Below are positions 7,953 through 16,823 of a stretch of DNA of 64,000 nt, piece by piece. The first letter of the stretch is position 1. Each line of letters opens with the position of its first letter. Both the position numbers and the translations under genes were made by a program. Under the pieces are notes generated by a model. The model was given only the letters and a program-made list of their open reading frames with translations, was not told the origin of the DNA and ran no database searches. This stretch comes from CAYWMY01 sp046352935 (GTDB taxonomy: Bacteria > Pseudomonadota > Gammaproteobacteria > Steroidobacterales > Steroidobacteraceae): the NCBI GenBank assembly GCA_046352935.1, contig JAXMGR010000005.1:1-64000 (forward strand), in the 5' to 3' direction.

Positions 7953-9497
7953 TTAGTGCACCGATGCAAACATCAGGATGTCCTCGGTCGCTTCCTCCGG
8001 CGAGAACTCCTCGACGATCCGGCCCTGTTTCGCCACGAGAATCCGGTCGGCGAGCGACAGGACCTCCGGCAGGTAGGAGGAAATCAGCAGCACCGCGACG
8101 CCCTCGTCCGCGAGCGCACGGATCATGGCGTGGATGTCCGCGATCGCGCCCACGTCGACGCCGCGGGTCGGCTCGTCGAAGATGACGAGGCGCGGCTTCT
8201 GTACCAGCGCCTTGGCGATGACCACCTTCTGCTGGTTGCCGCCCGACAGCTCGATGGCCCGTGCGTCCGGATCGATCGCACGGACGTGCAGCCGCTCCTG
8301 CAGGGACCGCGCCAGCTCCCGCATGTCCGCCAGGCTCACGATGCGCGCGCCCGCCAGCGCCAGATGACCGATGTAGATGTTCTCGGCCGTCGACATGGAC
8401 TCGAAGAACCCCTCGAGCTTGCGGTCCTCGGTCACGTACACGATACCATCGCGGATGGCCTGTCGCGGCAGACGGTAGCGGACCGGCCTGCCCATCAGGC
8501 GGATCTCGCCGCCGAAGAGGAAGTCCCGCTTCAGGATCCCGGCGATCACCTTCGCGCTCTCGGTGCGCCCCGCGCCGATGAGCCCGAAGACGCCCGTGAT
8601 CTGGCCGCTGTAGACGTTGAACGAGGTGTTGCGGACCATCGAGCCCATCGACAGGTTCTGGACGCTGAGCACGCACTCGCCCTGCGGACGGATGCGGCGG
8701 TGGCGCTGATAGAGATGTTCGGACAGCGTGCGACCGACCATCGCGCGCACGATCCGTTCACGATCGAAGGTCGATGCACGATCCGTGACGACGCGCTCGC
8801 CATCACGCAGCACGGTGATGCGATCCGCGATCGCGAGGGCTTCCTCGAGCGCGTGCGAGATGAAGACGATCGCGACACCCTGCTTCCTGAGACGGTCGAC
8901 CAGCGCGAAGAAGAACCGCTTCTCCTCCGGTGTCAGCGTCGCCGTCGGCTCGTCGAAGATGATGAGGCGCGCATTCCTGAGCACCGCGCGCGCGATCTCG
9001 ACCATCTGCCTCCTGGCCGCCCCGAGACTGCCGACCAGGGCGTTCGGATCGACGTTGAAATTGAGCGACTGCAGGAACTGCTGTGCGGCAATGTTCACGC
9101 CGCGCACGCGGTTGAAGAAGGCTTCCTTGCCGAGATAGAGGTTCTGCGCGACCGTCATCGACGGGACCAGGCTCGTCTCCTGGAAGACCATCGCAATGCC
9201 GAGCTTCAGCGCCTCCGCCGGCGTCGCGAAAGTCCTCGGCACTCCATCGAACCGGATCTCCCCGGCGGAGGGTGCGGTGACGCCCGCGAGCAGCTTCATC
9301 AGGGTCGACTTCCCTGCGCCGTTCTCGCCGAGGAGCGCATGCACCTCACCCGGCATGATCTCGAGATCGACATCCTTCAGCGCCGTGACGCCGCGGAAGG
9401 TCTTGCCGATCCCTTTCATGACGACCAGCGGCGCGGCGTCGCCGCCGCCCATCTCATGGCCACCGCTCAGCCGCCGGGTCGACACAGGCCGTGTCAT
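7953..9497 (-). CDS. Ribose/sugar-type ABC transporter, double ATP-binding subunit
   Basis: RbsA/XylG/MglA-type ATPase of 514 residues with two nucleotide-binding domains in tandem. The first has Walker A GENGAGKST, a modified signature LGAARRQMVEIARA and Walker B LIIFDEPTA. The second has the degenerate Walker A GLIGAGRTE usual for the family, signature LSGGNQQKVVIAKAL and Walker B LVIFDEPTRGVDVGA. The ATG overlaps the stop of the upstream propeller gene as ATGA, which fixes this start over longer in-frame extensions. It is the energising subunit for the two permeases and the binding protein encoded upstream. Class-based substrates are sugars, purines or autoinducer-like molecules; this context suggests something else. 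Confidence 0.93.
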   Translation of the reverse strand: MTRPVSTRRLSGGHEMGGGDAAPLVVMKGIGKTFRGVTALKDVDLEIMPGEVHALLGENGAGKSTLMKLLAGVTAPSAGEIRFDGVPRTFATPAEALKLGIAMVFQETSLVPSMTVAQNLYLGKEAFFNRVRGVNIAAQQFLQSLNFNVDPNALVGSLGAARRQMVEIARAVLRNARLIIFDEPTATLTPEEKRFFFALVDRLRKQGVAIVFISHALEEALAIADRITVLRDGERVVTDRASTFDRERIVRAMVGRTLSEHLYQRHRRIRPQGECVLSVQNLSMGSMVRNTSFNVYSGQITGVFGLIGAGRTESAKVIAGILKRDFLFGGEIRLMGRPVRYRLPRQAIRDGIVYVTEDRKLEGFFESMSTAENIYIGHLALAGARIVSLADMRELARSLQERLHVRAIDPDARAIELSGGNQQKVVIAKALVQKPRLVIFDEPTRGVDVGAIADIHAMIRALADEGVAVLLISSYLPEVLSLADRILVAKQGRIVEEFSPEEATEDILMFASVH

Positions 9498-10597
9498 GTC
9501 GCGGTCTCCGCGGGTGCGCCCGCCGACGCGCCGGCCCGCAGCGCGAGGATCGCGCCGTCGCCCTTGCTCGCCACCAGCAGGCCGTGCTCCGTCTCCACGC
9601 ACGAGGTCACGCCATGGAAGTGGCCGTCGGCCCGGCTGTGGAAACTGTCGACGGGACGCAGCGCCGCATCGAGCCGGACGACGAGCCCATAGGACCGCGT
9701 CGGCGCCCAGGGCTTGATCTGGCCCTGCGTGACCATGCCGCCGCCCTGCATCGGGTCCAGGTAGCTGCGCGCGGCCGACAGCGTCGGCGCGACCCAGTGC
9801 GCGTCGTCGACCTCGCGCAGCATGCGCTCGCGGAATTCCGTTTCACGCAGCACGAACTCGACGAGCTGGCTGCGCGGCGCGAACAGGCACAGCCAGTAGC
9901 CGTCGCCCGCCGGCACGAGGCGCGCCGGGTAACCGGGCAGGTCGGCCTGCAGCGTCGCGACGGCGCCGCCGCCGTCGATGCGCAGGATGCGGTGGCGCCA
10001 GCTCTCGCTCACCACGAACCCGTCGCCGTGCGGCGCTACGCCGAACGGGAACGCGAGCCCGCGCGCGAGGCATTGCGCCGCCCGGCCGTCGCCGGGGATG
10101 CGCCAGACGGCGCCGCTCGAGCCGCGCTCCATCAGGTCGTGCTTCCACCGATCGGGGGCATGACGCGCCGAGCCCTGGCAGGCGATCAGGTCGCCGCGCG
10201 CGTCGAAAGTCATCGCCGTCGGGCAGCTGACCCGCTGCGCCGCGGGGCGCCAGGACCGCGGTGAGTTCGCGCCGCCGAAGCAGATCGAGCCGTCCGCGCT
10301 GCCGACGGCGAGCATGCCGTCGTTGCCGACGGCGATGCAGGTGATCGGCTGGTCGAACTCGTGCAGGTCTTGCAGCGCCCCCGAAACTGGATCCACCGTG
10401 ACCAGTGTGCGGCCGCTCGATGCGACGATACGACCGCCGCTCCGGACGAGATTGTCCGGCGCCGCGAGACGCGCGACCACCGCGGCCCGCTCCAGCCGGT
10501 TGTTCGGCCGCAGCGCGCCATCCATCGGCGGCACGGTCACCGCCGCCGAACCGCGCCCCACGAGACCGTCCCACGCACGCCTGGCGAAGCCGATCAT
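9494..10597 (-). CDS. Strictosidine synthase/SMP-30-like beta-propeller protein
   Basis: Soluble protein of 367 residues reading as a six-bladed propeller of the strictosidine synthase-like/SMP-30 superfamily (calcium-dependent lactonases and esterases). It contains ADLPGYPARLVPAGDGYWLC, the counterpart of the LPGYPDN segment in this family, plus repeated blade motifs such as FPFGVAPHGDGFVVSESWRHRILRI (cited as 180-205 region). There is no signal peptide. The ATG overlaps the stop of the permease-propeller fusion gene as ATGA and its own stop overlaps the ATPase start, so it is translated in a tight string with transport genes. It is probably a paralogue of the propeller fused to the permease. 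Lactonase, esterase or sensor roles are possible; none is proven. Confidence 0.8.
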   Translation of the reverse strand: MIGFARRAWDGLVGRGSAAVTVPPMDGALRPNNRLERAAVVARLAAPDNLVRSGGRIVASSGRTLVTVDPVSGALQDLHEFDQPITCIAVGNDGMLAVGSADGSICFGGANSPRSWRPAAQRVSCPTAMTFDARGDLIACQGSARHAPDRWKHDLMERGSSGAVWRIPGDGRAAQCLARGLAFPFGVAPHGDGFVVSESWRHRILRIDGGGAVATLQADLPGYPARLVPAGDGYWLCLFAPRSQLVEFVLRETEFRERMLREVDDAHWVAPTLSAARSYLDPMQGGGMVTQGQIKPWAPTRSYGLVVRLDAALRPVDSFHSRADGHFHGVTSCVETEHGLLVASKGDGAILALRAGASAGAPAETAT

Positions 10598-12762
10598 GCC
10601 GGTTTCCCCCAGTACGCCCGTCGCGCGGTCCACTCGGGGTCCGCGTCATCGAGACGGATCCTGCCGATGCGGTTGTTGAAGATGCCGCCGAGGTAGAGCC
10701 AGCCCTTGTGCTCGCGCATCGAGGTGACCTGCGGATGCCGTTCGCCCGCCTGGTCCCACAGCGAGTGCAGCACCGTACCGTCGAGGGCGAACTTGATCAC
10801 GCCGCCGGTGTTCATGTTCGGGTACAGCCACTCGTCACGCGCGGTACGCAGCACCATGCGGCGCCGGAATCCCGGCATCCGCTGCGCCAGATCGAAGGCT
10901 GGCGTGCGCATGCCGATCATGCCGCACCAGAAATTCCCGTCCGAGGCGAGGTTGATGTTGTCCGGATAGCCGGGCAGGTCGGGAATGACGCACTCGATCC
11001 GGCCCTTGCGCGGGCCCGCGAACCAGTAGCGACTGATCCGGCAACCCCAGGTCTCCGCGAACAGGAACGACTCGCCGTCCATCGTCATGCAGATGCCGTT
11101 CGGGAACTGCAGGTTGCGGATCACCGTGCGCGAGCCGCCGGTCGCGGGGTCGTAGTGGATGATGCGGCCGTTGCCCCGGCCCTCCAGCGCGTCGACGATC
11201 CAGTCGTGCATGTCGTAGCGGATCGTCGCCTCGCTGAAGAACACCGAGCCGTCCGGCGCGATGTCGAGATCATCGGCCAGGCGCAGGCGACTGTCGTCGA
11301 TGACCGACCACGGCGTGCGGCTGGTCTCGTCCGACAGCTTCTCGACACGCCGGTCCGGTGTGACCTTGTAGAGGCCCATGCCGCCGACGCACACGAGCAG
11401 GTTGCCGGCGCGGTCGGATGCGAGCCCGAGGACGGAGCCGCCGATGTGCGCGAACACCTCGTGGCGTTCGTAGTCCGGCGCGAAGAAGCGGATGACGTCG
11501 CCGTTGCGGCTGCCGCAGTAGAGGTCGTCGTTCGCATCGAGGATCACGTCCTCGGGCGCATCGATCTCCCCGAGTCCGATCGGCTCCGCCGCGGACAGCG
11601 CGGTGTTGATCGCGTAGGGCGAGGCCCCGCCGGGGGCACAGCTCTGCAGCGCTGGCAGCACGAAGTACACCGGCGCGACGTAGGTCTGCTGCACGAGCTT
11701 GTGGCGGTTCTTGAGCCAGCGGACATCGAGCGCGACCGCCACGAGCAGCAGCAGTCCGAGCGCGAGCGGGACCGCGCCGCTGCGCAGCCCGAGCCGGACG
11801 AGGCTGTTGGTGATGACGACGACGATGACGACCCCGATGACGGTCTTGAACACGGAACCACGCCCGCCGCCCAGGGTCGTCCCGCCCAGCACGACGGCCG
11901 TGATGATCGCGATCTCGAGCCCGACGCCCGTGTCGCCGCCGAGGCTCGACAGCCGTGCCGCGTAGAACACGCCGGCGAGCGCGGCGAACATGCCCGACAG
12001 GACGTAGGTCGCGCACACCGTCCGGCGCACGTCGATGCCCGCGTTGTACGCCGCCCGGCGCGAGCCCCCCACGGCGAGCAGGTGCCAGCCGGGCCGCAGC
12101 CGCGTGAGCAGCAGATGCGTGGTCACGGCGAGCACGATCGCCACGATGAAGCTCACCGACATGCCCGCAATGGTCTCGAAGGCGATGTAGTCCCAGCTCG
12201 CGGACTGGATCTCGACGCTGGCGATGGTCTGCGCATGGCTGAGCAGCAGCGCATCGACCAGGCCGCGCACGACGATCATCGTGACCAGCGTCGTCAGGAA
12301 GGCGCGCAGCCGCAGGTAACCGACGAGCAGGCCGTTGATGGCGCCGACCGCGGCGCCGCAGGCGACGGAGACGGCACCGGCGAGCCACAGTGGCAGGCCG
12401 CCGACACCACCCAGCCAGAGCATCATGAGGTTGCTGAGCGCGAACACCGAGCCGACGCTGAGATCGATGCCCCCGGCCAGCACGACGATGGTCATGCCGA
12501 GGCCCGCGAGCAGGTACTCGCCGCTGGTGTGGGAGATGTCGCCGATACTCGCGAGGCTGAGCATGTTGGGGATCAGCGCGCTGAACACGACCAGCGCGAG
12601 GCCCAGCGTCAACACCGGGATGGCGCTGTCGATCCACGTCTTGGAGAGGACCTCGCCGACGAGGTGGCCCGGCACGAGGCGATACCGCCAGCGCGCGTAC
12701 CAGTCGGCGAAACCGGCGGCCGATCCGGACGCCGTGGCCGCGCCGTTCTGCAGGCCGTTCAT
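10594..12762 (-). CDS. ABC permease (RbsC type) fused to a strictosidine synthase-like propeller
   Basis: Single open frame of 722 residues. Residues 1-350 are a ribose-type permease with multiple membrane segments, the family hallmark VVLAGGIDLSVGSV (93-106) and GGTTLGGGRGSV (293-304). Residues 351-395 form a linker with one more hydrophobic stretch (VAPVYFVLPALQ). Residues 396-722 form a six-bladed propeller with IPDLPGYPDNINLASDGNFW and a WCGMIG segment, as in APMAP/strictosidine synthase-like proteins. The ATG is two bases after the binding-protein stop, so a longer reading upstream is rejected. The fusion tethers a putative lactonase, esterase or sensor to the importer. Which side of the membrane the propeller faces depends on the extra hydrophobic stretch. 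Confidence 0.87.
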   Translation of the reverse strand: MNGLQNGAATASGSAAGFADWYARWRYRLVPGHLVGEVLSKTWIDSAIPVLTLGLALVVFSALIPNMLSLASIGDISHTSGEYLLAGLGMTIVVLAGGIDLSVGSVFALSNLMMLWLGGVGGLPLWLAGAVSVACGAAVGAINGLLVGYLRLRAFLTTLVTMIVVRGLVDALLLSHAQTIASVEIQSASWDYIAFETIAGMSVSFIVAIVLAVTTHLLLTRLRPGWHLLAVGGSRRAAYNAGIDVRRTVCATYVLSGMFAALAGVFYAARLSSLGGDTGVGLEIAIITAVVLGGTTLGGGRGSVFKTVIGVVIVVVITNSLVRLGLRSGAVPLALGLLLLVAVALDVRWLKNRHKLVQQTYVAPVYFVLPALQSCAPGGASPYAINTALSAAEPIGLGEIDAPEDVILDANDDLYCGSRNGDVIRFFAPDYERHEVFAHIGGSVLGLASDRAGNLLVCVGGMGLYKVTPDRRVEKLSDETSRTPWSVIDDSRLRLADDLDIAPDGSVFFSEATIRYDMHDWIVDALEGRGNGRIIHYDPATGGSRTVIRNLQFPNGICMTMDGESFLFAETWGCRISRYWFAGPRKGRIECVIPDLPGYPDNINLASDGNFWCGMIGMRTPAFDLAQRMPGFRRRMVLRTARDEWLYPNMNTGGVIKFALDGTVLHSLWDQAGERHPQVTSMREHKGWLYLGGIFNNRIGRIRLDDADPEWTARRAYWGKPA

Positions 12763-12764
12763 CG

Positions 12765-13811
12765 TCACCCGCCGCTCTGCCGGAGTTCTTCGAGGGTCCA
12801 GCAGGACGCCGGCGCCAGGGTGTCCCGGTCGATCCTGATCAGGGGATTGACCAGCGCGACCGGCCGCACCGCCTGCTGCGGCCCGGCCTGCAGCAGCGTC
12901 TTGATGGCCGTGTTCAGGTCGCGGACCTGCCCGGCCACGTTGTAGCTGTAGTACAGCGTGATCTCGCCGGAGCGGATGCGGTCGCAGGCCGCGCGACGGT
13001 TGCCGCCACCGGAGGTGATGAGCGCGACCTTGCCCTGCAGTCCCGCCTCGCGGATCGCGCCGGCCGTGCCGACGTCGGTCACGTCCCAGAAGCCGATGAC
13101 CCCGCACAGGTCCGCGTGCTTCTTGAGCACGGTCGACATGATCTGGTACGCCTTGGTCGCGTCCCATTCGGTCGCCTGGCTGGACACGACGACGAGACCG
13201 GGGTGCGCCTCGAGCTCGGACTCGACTCCCGCCAGCATGTCCATGCTGGCAGGGGCCGTCAGCGATCCCTGCACCAGCGCGATCTTCTTCGACGGCGCAT
13301 CCGGCCGGCCGCAGTACTCGCGCATCGCCTGCGCGGAACGGGCGCCGATGTCGGCGAAATCCGGCCCGACGAAGAAATTGCTGGGCGTGTCGATGCGCTG
13401 CTGGACCTGGATCACCGGGATGCCCGTCGCCATCGCGCGCTGGATCGCACGGCGATACGACCGGCCGTCGTTGTTCTGGATCACCAGCACATCGGGCTTG
13501 TCGGCGATGAGCGAGTTGATGGCCTGGATGCCGGTCTCGATGCTCCAGTTCGGGTCACGGACGACGATCTCGTAACCCAGCTCCTGCGCCTGCCGCTGCA
13601 TGCCCGCATGCCAGGCCTCCGTCAGGTCGAAACCCATCGCGATCGGGACGAAGCCGACGCGCTTGCCGCGCAGGCTGTCGTAGTAGCCCTTGAACGCGCT
13701 GCCGGTGCGCTGCTGGACCGGCCTGCTGGTGCCGTTCTCGCAGGCCGCCAGTACGGCGAGCGACAGCATCGCGACCGCTGCAGCGAGCGCTCTCGTCTTG
13801 ACAGGCTTCAT
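12765..13811 (-). CDS. ABC transporter substrate-binding lipoprotein (ribose/galactose-type)
   Basis: Periplasmic binding protein of class B sugar-type (Peripla_BP_4 fold), 348 residues. The start MKPVKTRALAAAV is chosen because it yields a clean lipoprotein signal ending in LSLAVLAAC. Two Rossmann-like lobes are evident (RVGFVPIAMGFDLTEAWHAG; ALVQGSLTAPASMDMLAG), with DVLVIQNNDG and IPVIQVQQRID as in ribose-binding proteins. It stands between the two permease genes. The binding site cannot be matched to a known sugar and the neighbouring enzymes are CoA-type, so the ligand may not be a simple sugar. Confidence 0.92.
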   Translation of the reverse strand: MKPVKTRALAAAVAMLSLAVLAACENGTSRPVQQRTGSAFKGYYDSLRGKRVGFVPIAMGFDLTEAWHAGMQRQAQELGYEIVVRDPNWSIETGIQAINSLIADKPDVLVIQNNDGRSYRRAIQRAMATGIPVIQVQQRIDTPSNFFVGPDFADIGARSAQAMREYCGRPDAPSKKIALVQGSLTAPASMDMLAGVESELEAHPGLVVVSSQATEWDATKAYQIMSTVLKKHADLCGVIGFWDVTDVGTAGAIREAGLQGKVALITSGGGNRRAACDRIRSGEITLYYSYNVAGQVRDLNTAIKTLLQAGPQQAVRPVALVNPLIRIDRDTLAPASCWTLEELRQSGG

Positions 13812-13898
13812 GCTCCGCGTCCCCCCCGATTCAGCCACGCCCGCCAGCCTTGCGTGCAAACCCGCGTCATGTCGCGCAGATGCCTGCGCGAGCCGACC

Positions 13899-14888
13899 TC
13901 AGATGTCCCCCTGCCGTCCCGTCTGCTCGTCCTTCGGGTTCACGACGGAGTCGATGACGAGCGCGACGAGCAGCGACAGCGCCTTGATCACGTTCTGGGT
14001 TGTGTAGCCCAGGTCGAGCATGGTCATGCCGTTCAGCAGCGTGCCGATCAGCAGCGTGCCGACGATGACGCTCTTCACGCCGCCGCGTCCGCCGCTCAGC
14101 GCCACGCCGCCGAGCACCGCCACAAGGATCACGTCGTAGACCTGCGAGGACGCCGCCACGCGGGTGTTCGTGCCGGCGAGGACGATCGCCATCAGCAGGC
14201 TGCCGACCAGCGCAATCAGCGCCGCCAGCGTATAGACGAGCAGCGTGAGCACACGCACCGACAGACCGGTGGTGCGCGCGGCCGCGGGATTGTCACCCAC
14301 GGCGTAGATGAACCGCCCCTGCGCGGTGTAGCGCAGGAACAGGTGCGCCACGAGCGCCACGGCCGCGAAGATGAAGACCGGCACCGGCACGCCGAGTGGC
14401 CGCGCGACCGCGGCGTCGGTCAGCCACTTCCATTCCCCGCCGAAATAGTTCATGTCCGCCGGGATGAGGAAGTACTTGCCGAAGCCGTAGACGATGGTGC
14501 CCATCGCCAGGGTGGTGAAGATCGGCGGCACCTCGAGCCAGGCGATCGTGAGGCCGTTCAGCGCGCCGACGAACACGCAGAACGCGACCGCCGCCAGGCA
14601 TGCGAGCCAGGGCGCGACGCCGGCGTTGAGCTGCACGATCAGCCAGGCCACGGCGATGGTCGAGGTCGCGACCAGCGACAGGTCGATGCCGCGGCTGATG
14701 ATGGTGATCGCCATGCCGGTGGCGATGATGCCGAGCACAGACACGTTGCGGACCAGCGCGGCGACGTTGTCCGACGACAGGAAGCCCGGGATCAGCAGCG
14801 CGAACACCGCGAACGCGAGCACGGCCATGAGCATGACGATCTGCTCCTGACCGAGCGCGCTGAATCTCCCGGTCCGGTCAGCTGCCAT
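13899..14888 (-). CDS. ABC transporter permease, RbsC/XylH family
   Basis: Inner-membrane permease of 329 residues with about eight to ten hydrophobic helices and the family motif ISRGIDLSLVATS near residue 65, plus GGVALSGGRGGV in the C-terminal third. It lacks any propeller extension, unlike its partner downstream, with which it presumably forms a heterodimeric pore. It begins 30 bases after the alcohol dehydrogenase stop, which links the transport genes to the catabolic genes as one transcription unit. Confidence 0.93.
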   Translation of the reverse strand: MAADRTGRFSALGQEQIVMLMAVLAFAVFALLIPGFLSSDNVAALVRNVSVLGIIATGMAITIISRGIDLSLVATSTIAVAWLIVQLNAGVAPWLACLAAVAFCVFVGALNGLTIAWLEVPPIFTTLAMGTIVYGFGKYFLIPADMNYFGGEWKWLTDAAVARPLGVPVPVFIFAAVALVAHLFLRYTAQGRFIYAVGDNPAAARTTGLSVRVLTLLVYTLAALIALVGSLLMAIVLAGTNTRVAASSQVYDVILVAVLGGVALSGGRGGVKSVIVGTLLIGTLLNGMTMLDLGYTTQNVIKALSLLVALVIDSVVNPKDEQTGRQGDI

Positions 14889-14918
14889 GGTGCCGCCCGC
14901 GATTCATGCTGCGACTCC

Positions 14919-15989
14919 CTACGCCGCGCCCCTGGCCGGGGCCAGCGTCGGATCGATCATCAGCTTGCCGAACACCTGGCGATCTTCCAGCATCGCCTGC
15001 GCATCGCCCACCCGCTCCAGCGGGAACACGCCCTGGATCGCGGGCCTGAGCCGGCCTTCCCGCGCCATCCGCATGACATCGAGGAAGTCCTGGCGCGTGG
15101 CGGCGAAGGAGCCGAGGATCGTGTGCTCCTTCACGAACAGCTGCCAGAGGTTCATGTCGACCGTGAAACCGGCGTGGCCGCCGCACGTGACGAGCCGGCC
15201 GGTGCGCGCCAGCGCCTGCAGGCTGCCACGCCAGGTCGCGGCGCCGACGTGTTCGAACACGACATTGACGCCGCGCCCGCCGGTCAGCTTCCGCACCTGG
15301 TCGGGCCAGTCCTCCTCGCGGTGATTCACCACGGCGTGCGCACCGAGTTCCTGTGCCTTGCGCAGCTTGTCTTCGCTGCCCGCGGTCGCGATGACCCGGG
15401 CGCCGGTCAGCGCCGCGATCTGCATACCGATGACGCCTATCCCTGAGCCCGCCGCGACGATCAGCACGTCCTCGCCGGGCTGCAGGTCGGCGCGCCGGCG
15501 CAGCATGTGCCAGGCCGTCGGGCCCGTGACCGCCATCGACGCAGCCTCGAGATAGTTGAGATTGGGAGGCAGCCGGATCAGCTGCTTCGCCGGCGCCACC
15601 GCGTATTCGGCATAGCCGCCGTGTGTCTGCACTCCGTACACGCGGCCCTTGAGGCACATGTTCGTCGCGCCACGCTCGCAGAAGGAACACCGCCCGCAGT
15701 GCAGGATCGGATCCACCACGACCGCTTCGCCCGGCGCCCAGTCGGTGACGCCGGGGCCCACAGCGACGATGTCTCCCGCGACCTCCGTGCCGGAGACGTG
15801 CGGCAGCGGGATCGACGCCGGCGTCTGCCGGTCACGGGTCAGCAGATCGACGCGGTTGATGCCGCAGGCCCTGACGGCCAGCAGCACCTCGCCCGCGCCC
15901 GGCACGGGCACGGGAGCGTCGTCGTCCAGCCGCAGCACGACTTCGCCGCCGACACCGTGCAGGCGCAGTGCGCGCATGGTCTCCCTCAT
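14919..15989 (-). CDS. Zinc-dependent alcohol dehydrogenase (MDR superfamily)
   Basis: Medium-chain dehydrogenase of 356 residues. The catalytic-zinc ligand region reads ACGINRVDLLTRD. The structural-zinc lobe has four cysteines in CGRCSFCERGATNMC, and the Rossmann glycine motif is AAGSGIGVIGMQ. It is closest in style to zinc-binding alcohol dehydrogenases of the quinone oxidoreductase-like branch. The ATG overlaps the crotonase stop as ATGA, so the two are translationally coupled. It presumably oxidises a hydroxyacyl-CoA or alcohol intermediate after the crotonase step; that assignment rests on position only. Confidence 0.9.
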   Translation of the reverse strand: MRETMRALRLHGVGGEVVLRLDDDAPVPVPGAGEVLLAVRACGINRVDLLTRDRQTPASIPLPHVSGTEVAGDIVAVGPGVTDWAPGEAVVVDPILHCGRCSFCERGATNMCLKGRVYGVQTHGGYAEYAVAPAKQLIRLPPNLNYLEAASMAVTGPTAWHMLRRRADLQPGEDVLIVAAGSGIGVIGMQIAALTGARVIATAGSEDKLRKAQELGAHAVVNHREEDWPDQVRKLTGGRGVNVVFEHVGAATWRGSLQALARTGRLVTCGGHAGFTVDMNLWQLFVKEHTILGSFAATRQDFLDVMRMAREGRLRPAIQGVFPLERVGDAQAMLEDRQVFGKLMIDPTLAPARGAA

Positions 15990-16786
15990 GACTTCCGGCG
16001 CCCCTTCAGCCCGTCGAGATAGGCGTTCTTCTTGTCCTTGAACTCGCGCGACTGGAACGTCAGACCGTTCGCGACCGCCTCGACGCCGAGCTGGTCGCGC
16101 AACTGACTGTGCTCGCCGTTGCGCAGGATCAGCTTGAGCATCCGCAGCGCATCCGTGCCCATGGCGTTGATCTGTCCGGCGAGCACATTCATGCGCTGCT
16201 CCAGCGCAGCGGCATCGTCGACGAGTTCGTTGACGAGCCCCCACTCGAGCGCCTGCGCGGCACCGACCTTGTTCCCGAGCAGCACCATCTGCAGTGCACG
16301 CGAAGGTCCGATCTGGCGCTGCGCGAGCCAGCTCAGGCCGAAATCCTGGACGACGTCGAGCATCATCGGCACCATCCAGAAGCGCGCCTTCTCGACGGAG
16401 ATGCGCAGGTCGCAGGCCATCGCGAGGCCGAGGCCGCCGCCACCGCAGGCATCGCCGTTCAGCGCCGCGATGGTGACGACCGGCAGCTCGTGCAGCGCGA
16501 GGATCACGCGGTGCTGCCAGTTCAGCAGGCGTGTCCCGGAGAACACCGACGGGTCGTCGACGTTCTCCATGAAGAACGGCGTGTTGAGATCGACGCCCGC
16601 CGAGAACATCCGGCCGGTGCCCTGGAGAAACAGCGCGTTCAGGTTCTCATCGACCGCGACACACCCGAGCGCGTGCAGCAGCTCCTCCAGCATCGTCGGG
16701 TCGAGGGCATTCAGCCGGTCCGATCGGTCGAGGACGAGCCTCGCGACCTTGCCATCGATCACCAGCCTGATGGTCGTGTAGTTCAC
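15986..16786 (-). CDS. Crotonase-superfamily protein lacking both hydratase glutamates
   Basis: Crotonase-fold protein of 266 residues. The CoA and oxyanion-hole segments are intact (FSAGVDL at 61-67 and NGDACGGGGLGLAMACDL at 110-127). Aligned to rat enoyl-CoA hydratase, the position of Glu144 is Gly120 and that of Glu164 is Pro140, so both residues that activate water are missing. Asp144 and Asp148 lie a few residues further on and might act instead. A hydratase is therefore unlikely; isomerase, thioesterase, decarboxylase or C-C hydrolase activities of the superfamily are candidates. It has a GTG start with AGAGG eight bases upstream and lies between the E2 gene and the alcohol dehydrogenase gene. 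Confidence 0.88.
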   Translation of the reverse strand: MNYTTIRLVIDGKVARLVLDRSDRLNALDPTMLEELLHALGCVAVDENLNALFLQGTGRMFSAGVDLNTPFFMENVDDPSVFSGTRLLNWQHRVILALHELPVVTIAALNGDACGGGGLGLAMACDLRISVEKARFWMVPMMLDVVQDFGLSWLAQRQIGPSRALQMVLLGNKVGAAQALEWGLVNELVDDAAALEQRMNVLAGQINAMGTDALRMLKLILRNGEHSQLRDQLGVEAVANGLTFQSREFKDKKNAYLDGLKGRRKS

Positions 16787-16823
16787 CGGATCGCCTCTCC
16801 TCTCGGGTTCCCGGAAGTCATCG

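Noticed and set aside
12763..13167. N-terminal extension of the permease-propeller protein (135 more residues)
   Set aside because: It overlaps the binding-protein gene in another frame and reads as Arg/Gly-rich shadow sequence; the ATG two bases after the binding-protein stop is the natural start.
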